A DNA stretch of 50,119 bases, taken from the NCBI GenBank assembly GCA_016718265.1, contig JADKDZ010000018.1, positions 1-50,119 on the forward strand, read 5' to 3'. Below are positions 17,351-26,843 of this stretch, in pieces. The notes beneath the pieces are model-generated. The model did not search any database and had not been told where the DNA came from. It saw only the letters and a list, made by a program, of their open reading frames with translations. The DNA comes from Uliginosibacterium sp. Its GTDB lineage: Bacteria; Pseudomonadota; Gammaproteobacteria; Burkholderiales; Rhodocyclaceae. Positions within the stretch are counted from its first letter, which is position 1, and every line of letters begins with the position of its first letter. Position numbers and translations under genes: made by a program.

Positions 17351-19454
17351 ATGGAAACAATCCTGATTGCTGCCGGAATACTGCTGTTCTTCATTCTTGG
17401 CATCTTTGCCATGTTTTCCAAGTTCTACCACAAGGTAGAACAAGGCTACGCCATGATCATCAACACCCTGCGCTCCGAGCCTGATGTCACCTTCACGGGT
17501 GGCATGGTCTACCCGATCATCCACAAGGCCGAGATGATGGACATCTCGCTCAAGGCGATCGAGATCGACCGTTCTGGCAACCAGGGCCTGATCTGCCGCG
17601 ATAACATCCGCGCCGACATCAAGGTGATGTTCTTCGTGCACGTGAACAAGACCGACCGAAGACGTGCTCAAGGTCGCCCAACGCGTCGGCTGCGAGCGCG
17701 CCTCACATATCGAAACACTGGAGAGCCTGTTTGCCGCCAAGTTCTCCGAAGCCCTGAAGACCGTCGGCAAATCGCTCGACTTCGTCGAACTCTATCAATC
17801 GCGTGACCGTTTCCGCGACGAGATCATCCGCCAGATCGGTGAAGACCTCTCGGGCTATGCGCTGGAAGACGTCGCCATCGACTATCTGGAGCAGACCCCG
17901 CTCTCCCGCCTGGATACCAACAACATCCTTGATGCCCAGGGCATCAAGAAGATTACCGATCTGACCGCGACCGAACACGTACGCACGAACGAGCTGCGTC
18001 GCAACGAAGAGATGCAGATCAAGAAGAAAGACGTCGAGACGCGCGAAACCATGCTGGAGCTGGAGCGTCAGCAAGCTGAGGCCGAAGCCCGCCAGAGCCG
18101 CGAGATCGCCTCAGTACAGGCTCGCGAGCAAGCCGAAGCTCAGAAAGTCAGCGCGGAAGAGCGCGCCAAGTCCGAGCTGGCCCGTCTGCAGACCGAGCAA
18201 ACCCTCGCCGTTCAGCAAGAGAACGTGCAACGCGAGAAGGAAGTCGCCGAAAACAACCGCAAGCGTGCCGTGGCAATCGAAGAAGAAAAGGTCATTCGTG
18301 CTCGCCAGCTTGAAATTGTCGACCGCGAACGCGAAGTGACGCTGCAAGGCATCGAGAAAGACAAGGCGGTTGAAATCCAGAAAAAGGCGATTGCCGACGT
18401 CATCCGCGACCGCATCGTCGTCGAGCGCACGGTGGCCGAGCAGGAAGAAGCGATCAAGGAAGTACGCCTGGTGGCCGAGGCCGACCGGACCAAGAAATCC
18501 ATCATCATTACTGCGGAGGGCGAAGCCGAAGAGAAACTCGTGCTCGCCGTCAAGGCTGCCGAGGCCGAAGAGCGCCGCGCGCGCTACAAGGCCACCGAGG
18601 AGCTGACCCTCGCTGATGCCCGCCTCAAGGTAGCCGAGCGCTCGGCCGACGCCAGGAAGCGTGAAGCTGAAGGCGTAGAAGCGATGGCAGCCGCCAACGG
18701 TCTGGCTGCGGCCAAGGTCTTGATGGTCACCGCCGACGCCAAAGAGAAGCAAGGCATGATCGACGCCAAGGTCAGGATCGCCGAGGCGGAAGCTGTCAGC
18801 AAGTATGGCGTGGCGGAGGCGGAGGCACTGCGTGCCAAGCTGATTGCGGAAGCACAGGGCAAGGAGAAACTGGGCCTCGCCGATGTGCAGGTGCGCACGG
18901 CGAATGCCGACGCCACTGTCAAGGCAGGCCAGGCCGATGCTCAAGTCATCGAAGCCCGCTTCCAGGCAGAAGCCAAGGGCCTGCGCGAGAAGTTCGAAGC
19001 CATGTCGGCAATGAGTCAGGACACGCGCGAACACGAGGAATTCCGTATGCGTCTGGAACGTGCGCATATCGAGACCCTCAAGGCCATCGAAGCCCAGACC
19101 AATATCGCCAAAGAGCAAGCCGAAGTATTGGGGACGGCGCTCACCAATGCCAAGATCGACATTGTGGGCGGCGAAGGCGATTACTTCGACAGCTTCGTGC
19201 GCGCACTCTCAGTCGGCAAGGGCATCGACGGTGCCATAGGCAAGAGCCGGACGCTGCAGGTCGGGCTGAAAGATCACCTCTCCGGCGAGCGCGACATGGT
19301 CGCAGACCTGCAAGGCTTGGTGGGCGCACTGGGTGGGGCAGCAGGCGAGTTGCAGAACCTTTCGGTTGCCAGCCTGCTGACCAAGATCCAGCGAGACGGA
19401 ACGGATGGCCAAAAGGCCGCCCTGCAATCGCTGCTGGAGGGCTTCCGCAAGTAA
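17351..19454 (+). CDS. yqiK: Flotillin/SPFH-domain protein YqiK, one frame break
   Basis: Bacterial flotillin of about 700 residues, scaffolding membrane microdomains. The N-terminal membrane segment (~3-23, ILIAAGILLFFILGIFAMF) is followed by an SPFH/band-7 domain (~25-200; GYAMIINTLRSEPDVTFTGG, DISLKAIEIDRSGNQGLICR). Then comes a very long Glu/Ala/Lys-rich coiled coil (~210-560, with repeated AEAEAR and ADA units) and a globular C-terminus (IDIVGGEGDYFDSFVRALS). The frame breaks once near 17655: the sequence reads ACC GACC GAA GAC, and removing one base restores N-K-T-A-E-D-V-L-K-V. The remainder is clean over 1.8 kb and the neighbours are intact, so this is probably a sequence error and the gene is functional. 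Confidence 0.92.
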
Positions 19455-19574
19455 TCGACGCATCTCCCGACACGACCCTCACGGCCGCCACCCACATGGT
19501 GCGGCTGTGAAAGCGGCCGCGTGCTGCACGGGAGCCCATACCCTGCTGAATACCGCGCTAACTGGAGACAAGAA

Positions 19575-19814
19575 ATGGCTGAAAGTCGTGATTACCTTGA
19601 AATTGCGTTCCGCTCGATCGAGTGTTTTACCAACGACGGCAAGTTAAAGGTGGATGAACTCGACAAGCTGGTCGAAATTGCTCTGCGCGATGGCGTTGTC
19701 GACGAGAACGAGAAACGCGTGCTGCGCAACATTTTGCGCCGCCTGAAGACCGACGAGCTGACCCCGGCAATGCTCGTCAAAATCGAGACCGTGCGTGCGC
19801 AGGTTGGAATCTGA
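19575..19814 (+). CDS. Small TerB-like helical protein
   Basis: 79-residue acidic helical protein from ATG 19575, after the ribosome site GGAGACAAGAA. The stretch DELDKLVEIALRDGVVDENE with KRVLRNILRRLKTDELT resembles one half of a TerB/DjlA-type helical repeat, where a conserved D-G-x-[IV]-D-x-x-E turn joins helices. TerB-like domains often occur with flotillin, PspA and AAA proteins in membrane-linked stress operons. It is followed after two bases by the zinc-ribbon gene. Metal-binding acidic clusters are not clear enough to assert. Biochemical role unknown. Confidence 0.7.
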   Translation: MAESRDYLEIAFRSIECFTNDGKLKVDELDKLVEIALRDGVVDENEKRVLRNILRRLKTDELTPAMLVKIETVRAQVGI

Positions 19815-19816
19815 CC

Positions 19817-20362
19817 ATGACAACCGGCAACTTTCCCCGCTGCAACTGTGCCTCCGGAGCCTTGCTGCAAGGCGTTGAACTCGCCCCTGGCCTTCCCGCC
19901 CTGCAATGTCCGGCCTGCGACGGCAGCGTGCTCAAGCTCGATGATTACCGCAGCTGGCAGCCGGCGCCTGCCGCCGTGACACAGCCGCCGCACGTCCCTG
20001 AGATCGAAGACCGCCCCTCGGCGCGCAGTTGCCCGGCATGCGGACGGCTGATGCAGCGCCACCGTGTGGGCAGCTCACCCGATTTCCGCGTCGACCACTG
20101 CGCGCCCTGTCAGCTTGTATGGCTCGATCGCGGCGAGTGGCCAGCACTCGCCCAGGCCGGGCTCGCCGGACGCCTCGCCGAAATCCTCACCGAGCGCTGG
20201 CAGCGCCGCCTGCAGAACGATGAGATCCGCCAGCAGCGCGAAGCGGCTTTGCGCGGAAAACATGGCGACGCCTGTCTCGACGAGCTGGCGCGCATCCGTA
20301 CCTGGCTCGCCGAACAGCCCCACCGCGACGAGTTGATCGCACTGCTGCGAACCGGCTGGTAA
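19817..20362 (+). CDS. Zinc-ribbon (TFIIB-type) domain protein
   Basis: 181-residue cytoplasmic protein with two zinc-ribbon-like knuckle pairs. The first is C-N-C (~9-11) with CPAC (~35-38). The second is CPACGRLM (~72-79) with DHCAPCQLVWLDRGEWPAL (~97-115), a typical zf-TFIIB/DUF-type ribbon in which a C-x-x-C is followed by W-L-D-x-G-E. The C-terminal ~65 residues are helical. ATG 19817 starts two bases after the TerB-like stop. Such ribbons usually mediate protein contacts rather than DNA binding. The specific partner is unknown; the adjacent ATPase is a reasonable candidate. Confidence 0.78.
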   Translation: MTTGNFPRCNCASGALLQGVELAPGLPALQCPACDGSVLKLDDYRSWQPAPAAVTQPPHVPEIEDRPSARSCPACGRLMQRHRVGSSPDFRVDHCAPCQLVWLDRGEWPALAQAGLAGRLAEILTERWQRRLQNDEIRQQREAALRGKHGDACLDELARIRTWLAEQPHRDELIALLRTGW

Positions 20363-20381
20363 CCCCTCACGCTGGATATCC

Positions 20382-23300
20382 ATGATGCAAGCACCCAACG
20401 AAGCCGCGCCGACGGACAGCCAGACCGAATCGATGGTCGCCGAGAGCGGCAGCTACGAGCTGCTCAAGAAGCGCCTCGCCGAGCAAGGCGACGCCTTGCT
20501 CGCCAAGGTCACTACCTTGAACGAGGCACGGGTCAGCGCCTACGGCAAGTCCGACCAGACGCTGCTGCTGCGCACCCGCGCCCGCACCGAGAACAACTGC
20601 GTGCCGCGCGACATCGTGCGCATTGGCGAGCTGTTCCTGTTCGGCTTCAACGTCACCCTCGGCTTGCGCCGTGAGACCAGTGTGGGCGACGTATTCGCCC
20701 TGTATCGTTTATCCAGCCAGAGTGGCGGCGACGAGCTTGAAAACGTGGCGCTGGCGGGCTCTTTTCTCGAAGAGCCGCGCTTCGTCTCGGACTTTCGCGA
20801 GCTGTATGCCTATTACAAGCAATCCCAGCTCACCCAGTTGCGTGTCACCCAGGACAAACTGCTGGTCGCCTTCCGCATCGGCGCCCAGATTCATGACGTG
20901 CGTGTGTTCCGCTGGAGCATCGAACGCGATGGCAAGCTGGTCTATATCGATAACCGTGGCGAACGCGACATCGCCCTGCCACCCACCCACGACTTCGAGT
21001 GGACCACCACGACGCGCGAAGATCATGTCGGGGGCAAGCATCCGCACATCAACATTCTCGACACGGTCTTCATCGAAACGATCGGGGGCGACCTCACCGT
21101 CAAGATCGAGGACAACACCGAAAGCGGCCAGGGCATCTACAGCGAGCCCGTCGAAGACCGCAACCAGGCACTGGCCGATGCTGACATCGCCTATGCCAAG
21201 CTCGGCTCGCTGATCCTGCTGCGCGTGCGCCCCTACCGCGAGCAGGCCGAGCGTTACCTGGTCTACAACCTGCGCACCCAGCAGGTCGCCCGCATCGATG
21301 CCATTGGCCGCGCCTGCGTCCAGCTCCCGGAAGATCAGGGCATCATCTTCCCCGGCGGCTACTACCTGCAGTCAGGCGAGCACAAACGTTTCGACATCCC
21401 CGGCGAAGTCGTCGACGGCCTGCGTTTCAAGCGCATGATCCGCTCGCCGAATGGCGAAGATGTGCTCTATGTCTTCTATGCCCCCGGCGTCGGGCATTAC
21501 GGGCTATTCACCTACAACCTCATCAACAAGTCGCTCGCCACGCCAATCATCGCCAATGGCTACGCTAGGCTTGCCGATGGCCGCATCCTGGTCTTTGCCG
21601 CCGATGGCGGCGAGCCCACCCGCGTCCACCCGATGCAGCTGTGGCAAACCCCCTTCAGCACCGAGGAGCATGCTGCGGCTGCGCCCAAGGCTGATGGCTT
21701 CTTTGGGCGCGTTGGCAATGCCGATCTGGTACGCGGCGTCTCCGACCTGGTCGCCATTGCCCGGGCGCTGCGCGAGCAGACCCCGACCCGCACCGCCTAC
21801 GAAGACTTGGTGCGCCAGTGCGGGCGGGCGCTGGACGCCTATTTCTGGCTCAACGCCGACGAAACCGGCGGCCTGCAGGACGCGCTCAAACACATCAGCG
21901 ACGGCGCCAAGCAAACGCTCAGCGAATTCGAGAAGGTCGACACCCTTCGCCGTGACACGGCCCGCGCGCTGGGCCTGGCCCAAAGCGAGCAGCGCAGCCT
22001 GATGAGCGAGGTGGCCAGCACTCTGTGGCACAAGCCCGACGATTTCGTGCGTGCGCTGGGCCGCTTGCGCGACCAGCGTGGCAAGCTGCTCAGCCTGCGC
22101 GAGCTGCGCTACGTCGACCTCGCCCTGATCGATACGCTGGACGCCGAACTCGCCGCCGAGCAGAACCGCGTCGGCGAACGTGCGGTGGAATTCCTCGCTG
22201 GCGACTCGGCCTTCAACGGCTATCGCGATGTGCTCGGCAAGCTGGCCCGCGAGCTGCCAGGCGCCACCACCACGCGCGATATCGATCAGGCCCTGAGCAA
22301 GCTCGACGAAACCGCCGCCGCACTCGACCTGCTCACCGAGCAGCTCGGCAGCCTGCCCGGCGGCGACGCTGTGGTCCGTACCCGCATCCTCGACCAGATC
22401 GGCAGCGTGTATGCCGAAGCCAACCGCCTGCGCGCCGAGGCCCGCCGCAGCCGCAAGGCGCTGGGCAGCACCGAATCGGCCGCCGAATTCGGCGCCCAGT
22501 TCAAGCTCTTCAGCCAGGCCGTCGAAAACGCACTGGATTTCGCCGACACCCCGGAGAAATGCGACGACGCGCTGACCCGCCTGCTCGCCCAGCTCGAAGA
22601 ACTCGAAGGCCGCTTCATCGAGCAGGACGAATTCATCGCCGACATCGCCAGCAAGCGCGAAACGGTATACGAAGCCATCACCGCCCGCCGCCAGAGCCTG
22701 CTTGAAGCACGCCAGAAGCGCAGTCAGGCGCTGGTCGACGCAGCGGCACGGATTCTCGACGGCGTGCCGCGACGCGTCTCGCAGCTCGCCGACCTTGCCG
22801 CCGTGCAAAGCTACTTCGCGGGCGACCCGCTGCTCGCCAAGCTGCGCAAGCTGATCGAAGACCTGCGCGCCATCGATGCCAACGTCGCCGCCGACGAACT
22901 CGACACCCGCCTGAAGACCGCGCGCGATCAAGCGCTGCGGGCCGTGCGCGACCGTGCTGATCTAGTTAGCGATGGCGGCAACAGCCTGCGCCTGGGTCGC
23001 CACCAATTCACCGTCAGCCGTCAGGCGCTCGACCTGACCCTGGCGCCACGCGATGGCAGCCTGTTCTACCACCTCACCGGCACCGACTACTACGCCCCGG
23101 TGCAGGACGAGCGCCTCGCCCCGCTCAAGGCCTACTGGAACCAGAGCCTGGTTTCGGAGAGCGACAGCCTGTACCGCGCCGAATACCTTGCCGGCGCGCT
23201 GCTCGAAGCCATCCTCACCGGCCAAGGGCCTCTGCCTTGGGACGAACTGCTCAAGCTCAGCCACGCACCGGACGCCGACACCCGCCTGGCCGAGCTGCTG

Positions 23301-25640
23301 CAGGGCTTTGCCGCAGCGCGCTACCAGGAGGGCTACCAGAAGGGCGTGCATGACAGCGATGCGCTCGTCATTTTCCGCCAGCTCGTGCGCATGCAGGCCG
23401 AGGCCGGGCTGCTCGCCTTCAGCGCCATCGAACGCGCCTGGGCCCAGCTCTTCTGGCTGCAAGGCTGCTTTGACGCCGACCGCGACAGCTGGTCGCGTGG
23501 TGCCCGCGCCGCCCAGCAGATGCTGAGCCTGTTCGGCGCCCGCCAGAGCGCCGAACGCCTGCAAGGCGAGATCGCCAAGGCCATGCAGGCCTTCGTGCCA
23601 CGCTTCGGTCTGAACAAAGGCATGAACGAGGCCGAGGCCGCCACGCTTGCCGCCCGTGCCGCCGAATACCTGGTCACCCAGCTCGCCAGCGAGCGCGGCA
23701 CCGATGCCTGGGTCATCTCCGGTGCCGGCGAAGACCTCGCCGCCGAACTGGCCCGCCAGCTTGAGCGCAACAACCAGCTCACGCTCTGGCAACAGGAGCT
23801 GGCGCATGCCAGCCCGGCCGAGCGCTGGACGCTTGCCTGCGAATGGCTCGCCGCGTTCGACGCCGCCCAGCCGCAATCGGCGCGCAACTGGATTCCCGAT
23901 GCCGCGCTGCACTTTGCCTTCCCGGCGCAGCGCCAACGCATCAACGTCGATCTCGACTGCCAGCTCGACCGCCTGCTCGGCGAACATGCGCGCATCAGCC
24001 AAGGCGCGCTGCGCCTCAATCTCAACGATTTCTGGCAGCGCTACGTCGCCCACTGCCGCACGGTGGTGCCGGCATTCAATGCCTTGCAGCAACTCCGCCA
24101 GCAGCTCGTCGCCAACGAGAAATCGCGGCTGCGCCTCGGCCAGTTCCAGGCCAAGCCGCTCGCCACCTTCGTGCGCAACCGGCTCATCGACGAAGTCTAT
24201 CTGCCCATCATCGGCGACAACCTCGCCAAGCAGATCGGCAGCACCGGCGCGGGTAACCGCACCGACCGCATGGGCCTCTTGCTGCTGATCTCGCCACCGG
24301 GCTACGGCAAGACCACGCTGCTGGAATATGTCGCCGACCGCCTCGGCCTGATCTTCGTGCGTATCAACTGCCCGGTACTGGGCCACGAAATCACCGGGCT
24401 TGACCCCGCCAGCGCCAAGCACTCCGCCGCCCGCCAGGAGCTGGAGAAGATCAACCTCGGTCTGGCGATGGGCAACAACGTGATGCTGTATCTGGATGAC
24501 ATCCAGCACACCAGCCCGGAATTCCTGCAGAAATTCATCGCGCTGGCCGACGGCACCCGCCGGATCGAAGGCGTCTGGAACGGCGAGCCACGCACCTATG
24601 ACATGCGCGGCAAACGCTTTGCCATCGCCATGGCCGGCAACCCCTACACCGAATCGGGCGATGTCTTCCGCATCCCCGACATGCTCGCCAACCGTGCCGA
24701 CATCTACAATCTCGGCGACGTGCTCAGTGGTCGCGAGGCGCTATTCTCCATGTCCTACATCGAGAACGCCATCACCGCCAACCCGGTACTGCAACCGCTG
24801 GCCTCGCGCGACCCGCAGGACATCCAGCGCGTCATCCGCCTCGCCCAGGGCGAAGAAGTCGCCAGCAGCGAGTTCGCCCACGCCTACAACGCGCAGGAAC
24901 TGGAGGAAATCGCCGAACTCCTCAAGCGCCTGTTCCGTGCCCGCGATGCACTCCTCAAGGTGAATGGCGCCTACATTGCCTCTGCCGCCCAGCAGGACGA
25001 ATACCGCACCGAGCCGCCCTTCAAGCTGCAGGGCAGCTACCGCAACATGAGCAAGCTCGCCGCCCGCATCACCCCGCTGATGCATGACAAGGAGCTGGAC
25101 GAACTCCTGCGTGACCACTACCGTGGCGAAGCCCAGACCCTCACCACCGGCGCCGAAGAAAACCTGCTCAAGCTCAGCCAGCTCCTCGGCTCGGCGCGGG
25201 CCGAAGAGCAGGCACGCTGGCAAGAGATCTGCGACGAATTCGTGCGCCTGAGAAAACTCGGCGGCAGCGATGACGGCAGCACCAAGATCGCCAGCACCGT
25301 GCTCGACCTCGCCCGCGCCGTCGACAGCCTCAAGCGCGACACCCGTGTCGACGAAAGCCTGCGCCAGGGCCTGACGGGGCTGACCGAAACCCTCGCCGCG
25401 CTGAAAGTCAGGATCAACGTCGACAACAAGGCGCCCGACGTCAGCGGCATCGAAGAATCAATCAAGGGCATGACCGAAGCCTATGACCGCATCCTGCTGC
25501 CGCTGGTGACCGCGACTTATCACAAGATGAAGCTCGACCACACCATGTGGGAAGAAATGAAGCGCCTCTCCAGCTACGTGGAAAAGCTGGAGAAATCGCT
25601 TGAAGCGGGGGCTGCACGCAAGCAAGCCGAGAAGAAGTAG
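20382..25640 (+). CDS. Giant AAA ATPase of the PspA/flotillin operon (annotated elsewhere as 'DNA repair ATPase')
   Basis: 1752-residue cytoplasmic ATPase. Residues ~1-400 are beta-rich (EDVLYVFYAPGVGHYGLFTY-like strands), and ~440-1290 are long helices. An AAA module lies at ~1295-1500, with Walker A SPPGYGKTTLLEY (~1303-1315), Walker B VMLYLDDIQHTS (~1367-1378), a sensor-like AIAMAGNPYTESGD and a lid. The last ~150 residues are again coiled (VDKSLRQ-like to KSLEAGAARKQAEKK). Homologues carry the automatic label 'DNA repair ATPase', but nothing in the sequence shows a repair function. A membrane-remodelling or chaperone-like role with flotillin is a context inference. ATG 20382 is the first of two adjacent starts. 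The frame is perfectly open over 5.3 kb, in sharp contrast to other parts of the window. Confidence 0.85.
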   Translation: MMQAPNEAAPTDSQTESMVAESGSYELLKKRLAEQGDALLAKVTTLNEARVSAYGKSDQTLLLRTRARTENNCVPRDIVRIGELFLFGFNVTLGLRRETSVGDVFALYRLSSQSGGDELENVALAGSFLEEPRFVSDFRELYAYYKQSQLTQLRVTQDKLLVAFRIGAQIHDVRVFRWSIERDGKLVYIDNRGERDIALPPTHDFEWTTTTREDHVGGKHPHINILDTVFIETIGGDLTVKIEDNTESGQGIYSEPVEDRNQALADADIAYAKLGSLILLRVRPYREQAERYLVYNLRTQQVARIDAIGRACVQLPEDQGIIFPGGYYLQSGEHKRFDIPGEVVDGLRFKRMIRSPNGEDVLYVFYAPGVGHYGLFTYNLINKSLATPIIANGYARLADGRILVFAADGGEPTRVHPMQLWQTPFSTEEHAAAAPKADGFFGRVGNADLVRGVSDLVAIARALREQTPTRTAYEDLVRQCGRALDAYFWLNADETGGLQDALKHISDGAKQTLSEFEKVDTLRRDTARALGLAQSEQRSLMSEVASTLWHKPDDFVRALGRLRDQRGKLLSLRELRYVDLALIDTLDAELAAEQNRVGERAVEFLAGDSAFNGYRDVLGKLARELPGATTTRDIDQALSKLDETAAALDLLTEQLGSLPGGDAVVRTRILDQIGSVYAEANRLRAEARRSRKALGSTESAAEFGAQFKLFSQAVENALDFADTPEKCDDALTRLLAQLEELEGRFIEQDEFIADIASKRETVYEAITARRQSLLEARQKRSQALVDAAARILDGVPRRVSQLADLAAVQSYFAGDPLLAKLRKLIEDLRAIDANVAADELDTRLKTARDQALRAVRDRADLVSDGGNSLRLGRHQFTVSRQALDLTLAPRDGSLFYHLTGTDYYAPVQDERLAPLKAYWNQSLVSESDSLYRAEYLAGALLEAILTGQGPLPWDELLKLSHAPDADTRLAELLQGFAAARYQEGYQKGVHDSDALVIFRQLVRMQAEAGLLAFSAIERAWAQLFWLQGCFDADRDSWSRGARAAQQMLSLFGARQSAERLQGEIAKAMQAFVPRFGLNKGMNEAEAATLAARAAEYLVTQLASERGTDAWVISGAGEDLAAELARQLERNNQLTLWQQELAHASPAERWTLACEWLAAFDAAQPQSARNWIPDAALHFAFPAQRQRINVDLDCQLDRLLGEHARISQGALRLNLNDFWQRYVAHCRTVVPAFNALQQLRQQLVANEKSRLRLGQFQAKPLATFVRNRLIDEVYLPIIGDNLAKQIGSTGAGNRTDRMGLLLLISPPGYGKTTLLEYVADRLGLIFVRINCPVLGHEITGLDPASAKHSAARQELEKINLGLAMGNNVMLYLDDIQHTSPEFLQKFIALADGTRRIEGVWNGEPRTYDMRGKRFAIAMAGNPYTESGDVFRIPDMLANRADIYNLGDVLSGREALFSMSYIENAITANPVLQPLASRDPQDIQRVIRLAQGEEVASSEFAHAYNAQELEEIAELLKRLFRARDALLKVNGAYIASAAQQDEYRTEPPFKLQGSYRNMSKLAARITPLMHDKELDELLRDHYRGEAQTLTTGAEENLLKLSQLLGSARAEEQARWQEICDEFVRLRKLGGSDDGSTKIASTVLDLARAVDSLKRDTRVDESLRQGLTGLTETLAALKVRINVDNKAPDVSGIEESIKGMTEAYDRILLPLVTATYHKMKLDHTMWEEMKRLSSYVEKLEKSLEAGAARKQAEKK

Positions 25641-25671
25641 TCCAACCGTATCTGCCAGGAGAACACCCGTC

Positions 25672-26424
25672 ATGCAACGCAGCCAGTACAAATGGACGCT
25701 CCCCAAGGAAATCCAGGCCCGCCTTGGCAATGAGAGCTGGGGCGCGCAGCGCGCCCTCTACGAAGTCGAGCATCTCCTGCTCGTGCTGCACGCCCCGCCC
25801 AAGGCGGACCGGGACGCGCGCGAACATGAGGTGTTTCTGCGCCTGCCGGGCGGAAAGTGGCTTTACAAAGGCGCGGAGCGCGGCGAGGCGGCGCTGGACA
25901 ACTACCTCGATGACTACCGCAAGCTCTTCACCGACTTCGAATCCCGCTTTGAGAAGGGCCAGGGCGTCGACGCCTTGTTCCAGATCATCGACGATCTGAT
26001 CCCGCTCGCCCGCTCATCCGCGAACATGAAACAGGCATTCCAGTCAGCGCGCGAGCAAGTGGGTGATGACATCTTCCTCATCACCATGCGTGACCGCGCC
26101 AATGACCTCGCCCGCGGCTTCGAGCTCCTGCTCGCCGACGCCCGCCTCGCCCTGGACTTCCGCCGTGCACAAACGGCCGAAGCCCAGGCCCGCGCCGCCG
26201 AAGCCCAGGCTCGCGCCCAGCACAAGCTCAACATCCTCGCCGCCATCACCTTCCCGCTGATGTGCATCGCCACCGTGTTTGGCATGAATCTGCGCAGCGG
26301 TCTGGAAGAGCTGCCCGTCATCGCCTTCTGGCTGGTGTTTGGGGGTGGCCTGGGCGTGGGCTTGCTCGTCAAAGGCTGGGTGGAAGCAGTGAAGCAGGTC
26401 AAGCAGAGCTTCAAGAAGCGCTAA
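25672..26424 (+). CDS. CorA-like membrane protein with GMN motif
   Basis: 250-residue protein. The first ~190 residues are soluble and largely helical, with an Ala/Gln-rich coil just before the membrane (AQTAEAQARAAEAQARAQHK, ~167-186). Two membrane helices follow. The first ends in the hallmark GMN tripeptide of the CorA/2-TM-GxN family (PLMCIATVFGMNL, ~197-209), followed by LEELP, and the second is FWLVFGGGLGVGLLVKGW. CorA proteins carry divalent cations, chiefly Mg2+, as pentamers. The soluble domain differs from classical CorA, so transport is plausible but not shown. ATG 25672 is chosen for its CAGGAGA ribosome site; an in-frame upstream extension overlaps the ATPase end and lacks homology. 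Confidence 0.75.
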   Translation: MQRSQYKWTLPKEIQARLGNESWGAQRALYEVEHLLLVLHAPPKADRDAREHEVFLRLPGGKWLYKGAERGEAALDNYLDDYRKLFTDFESRFEKGQGVDALFQIIDDLIPLARSSANMKQAFQSAREQVGDDIFLITMRDRANDLARGFELLLADARLALDFRRAQTAEAQARAAEAQARAQHKLNILAAITFPLMCIATVFGMNLRSGLEELPVIAFWLVFGGGLGVGLLVKGWVEAVKQVKQSFKKR

Positions 26425-26487
26425 GGCAACGACCGCCAGGCCGGCACGACGCATCACCCGCTCCCGCACCTTCATGGAACACTCGCC

Positions 26488-26760
26488 ATGCAGCCCGACC
26501 CATTTATTGCTCGACCGGTACTATTTGCGATTTCCGCTCTGTGCGGCCTGCCCGTGTATTGGCAGCTCGGCACCTTGTTTTACAACGATGCCGACGATTT
26601 TCTGAACGCCCTCAGGCTGTTCTTTCAGCCGGACTGGCTGTCCTTTCTGCGTGGCGAGTGGGCGGACGACCATTGGGAAACCCTCAAGCTCCTGTTCTTC
26701 GTCGGGCTCTGCGCCGGGGTCGCGGCAGTCATCTACAAAGGCGCACAACACTTCTTCTAG
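26488..26760 (+). CDS. Small two-helix inner membrane protein
   Basis: 90-residue protein, last gene of the stress operon. Hydrophobic segments at ~8-28 (ARPVLFAISALCGLPVYWQL) and ~66-86 (TLKLLFFVGLCAGVAAVIYK) flank an amphipathic acidic middle with several aromatic residues (FQPDWLSFLRGEW). No family recognised. It follows the CorA-like gene by 63 bp and is closed by the terminator at 26791. A membrane subunit of the upstream system is inferred from position. Confidence 0.68.
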   Translation: MQPDPFIARPVLFAISALCGLPVYWQLGTLFYNDADDFLNALRLFFQPDWLSFLRGEWADDHWETLKLLFFVGLCAGVAAVIYKGAQHFF

Positions 26761-26790
26761 CAGCACGTCCGTGGCGCTGGCACGCACAAA

Positions 26791-26840
26791 CCTGCCCGGA
26801 GAGCCGCATGGGTATTGGCTCTCCGGGCAGGTGTTTTCTT
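26791..26840 (+). terminator. Strong terminator of the PspA/flotillin operon
   Basis: Perfect 15-bp inverted repeat CCTGCCCGGAGAGCC (26791-26805) and GGCTCTCCGGGCAGG (26817-26831) with an 11-base loop, then TGTTTTCTT. It lies between the stress operon and the converging nrtD stop at 26844, so it may work on both strands, though the T tail is better on the plus strand. Confidence 0.9.
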
Positions 26841-26843
26841 GTT

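Noticed and set aside
18111..19118. 335-codon minus-strand frame rich in Leu, Gly and Phe
   Set aside because: Mirror of the Glu/Ala/Lys-rich flotillin coiled coil; no independent start signal.
22962..24509. 515-codon open frame on the minus strand
   Set aside because: Lies wholly antisense to the AAA ATPase gene; GC-rich codon bias keeps this frame open. The sequence is low-complexity and matches no family.
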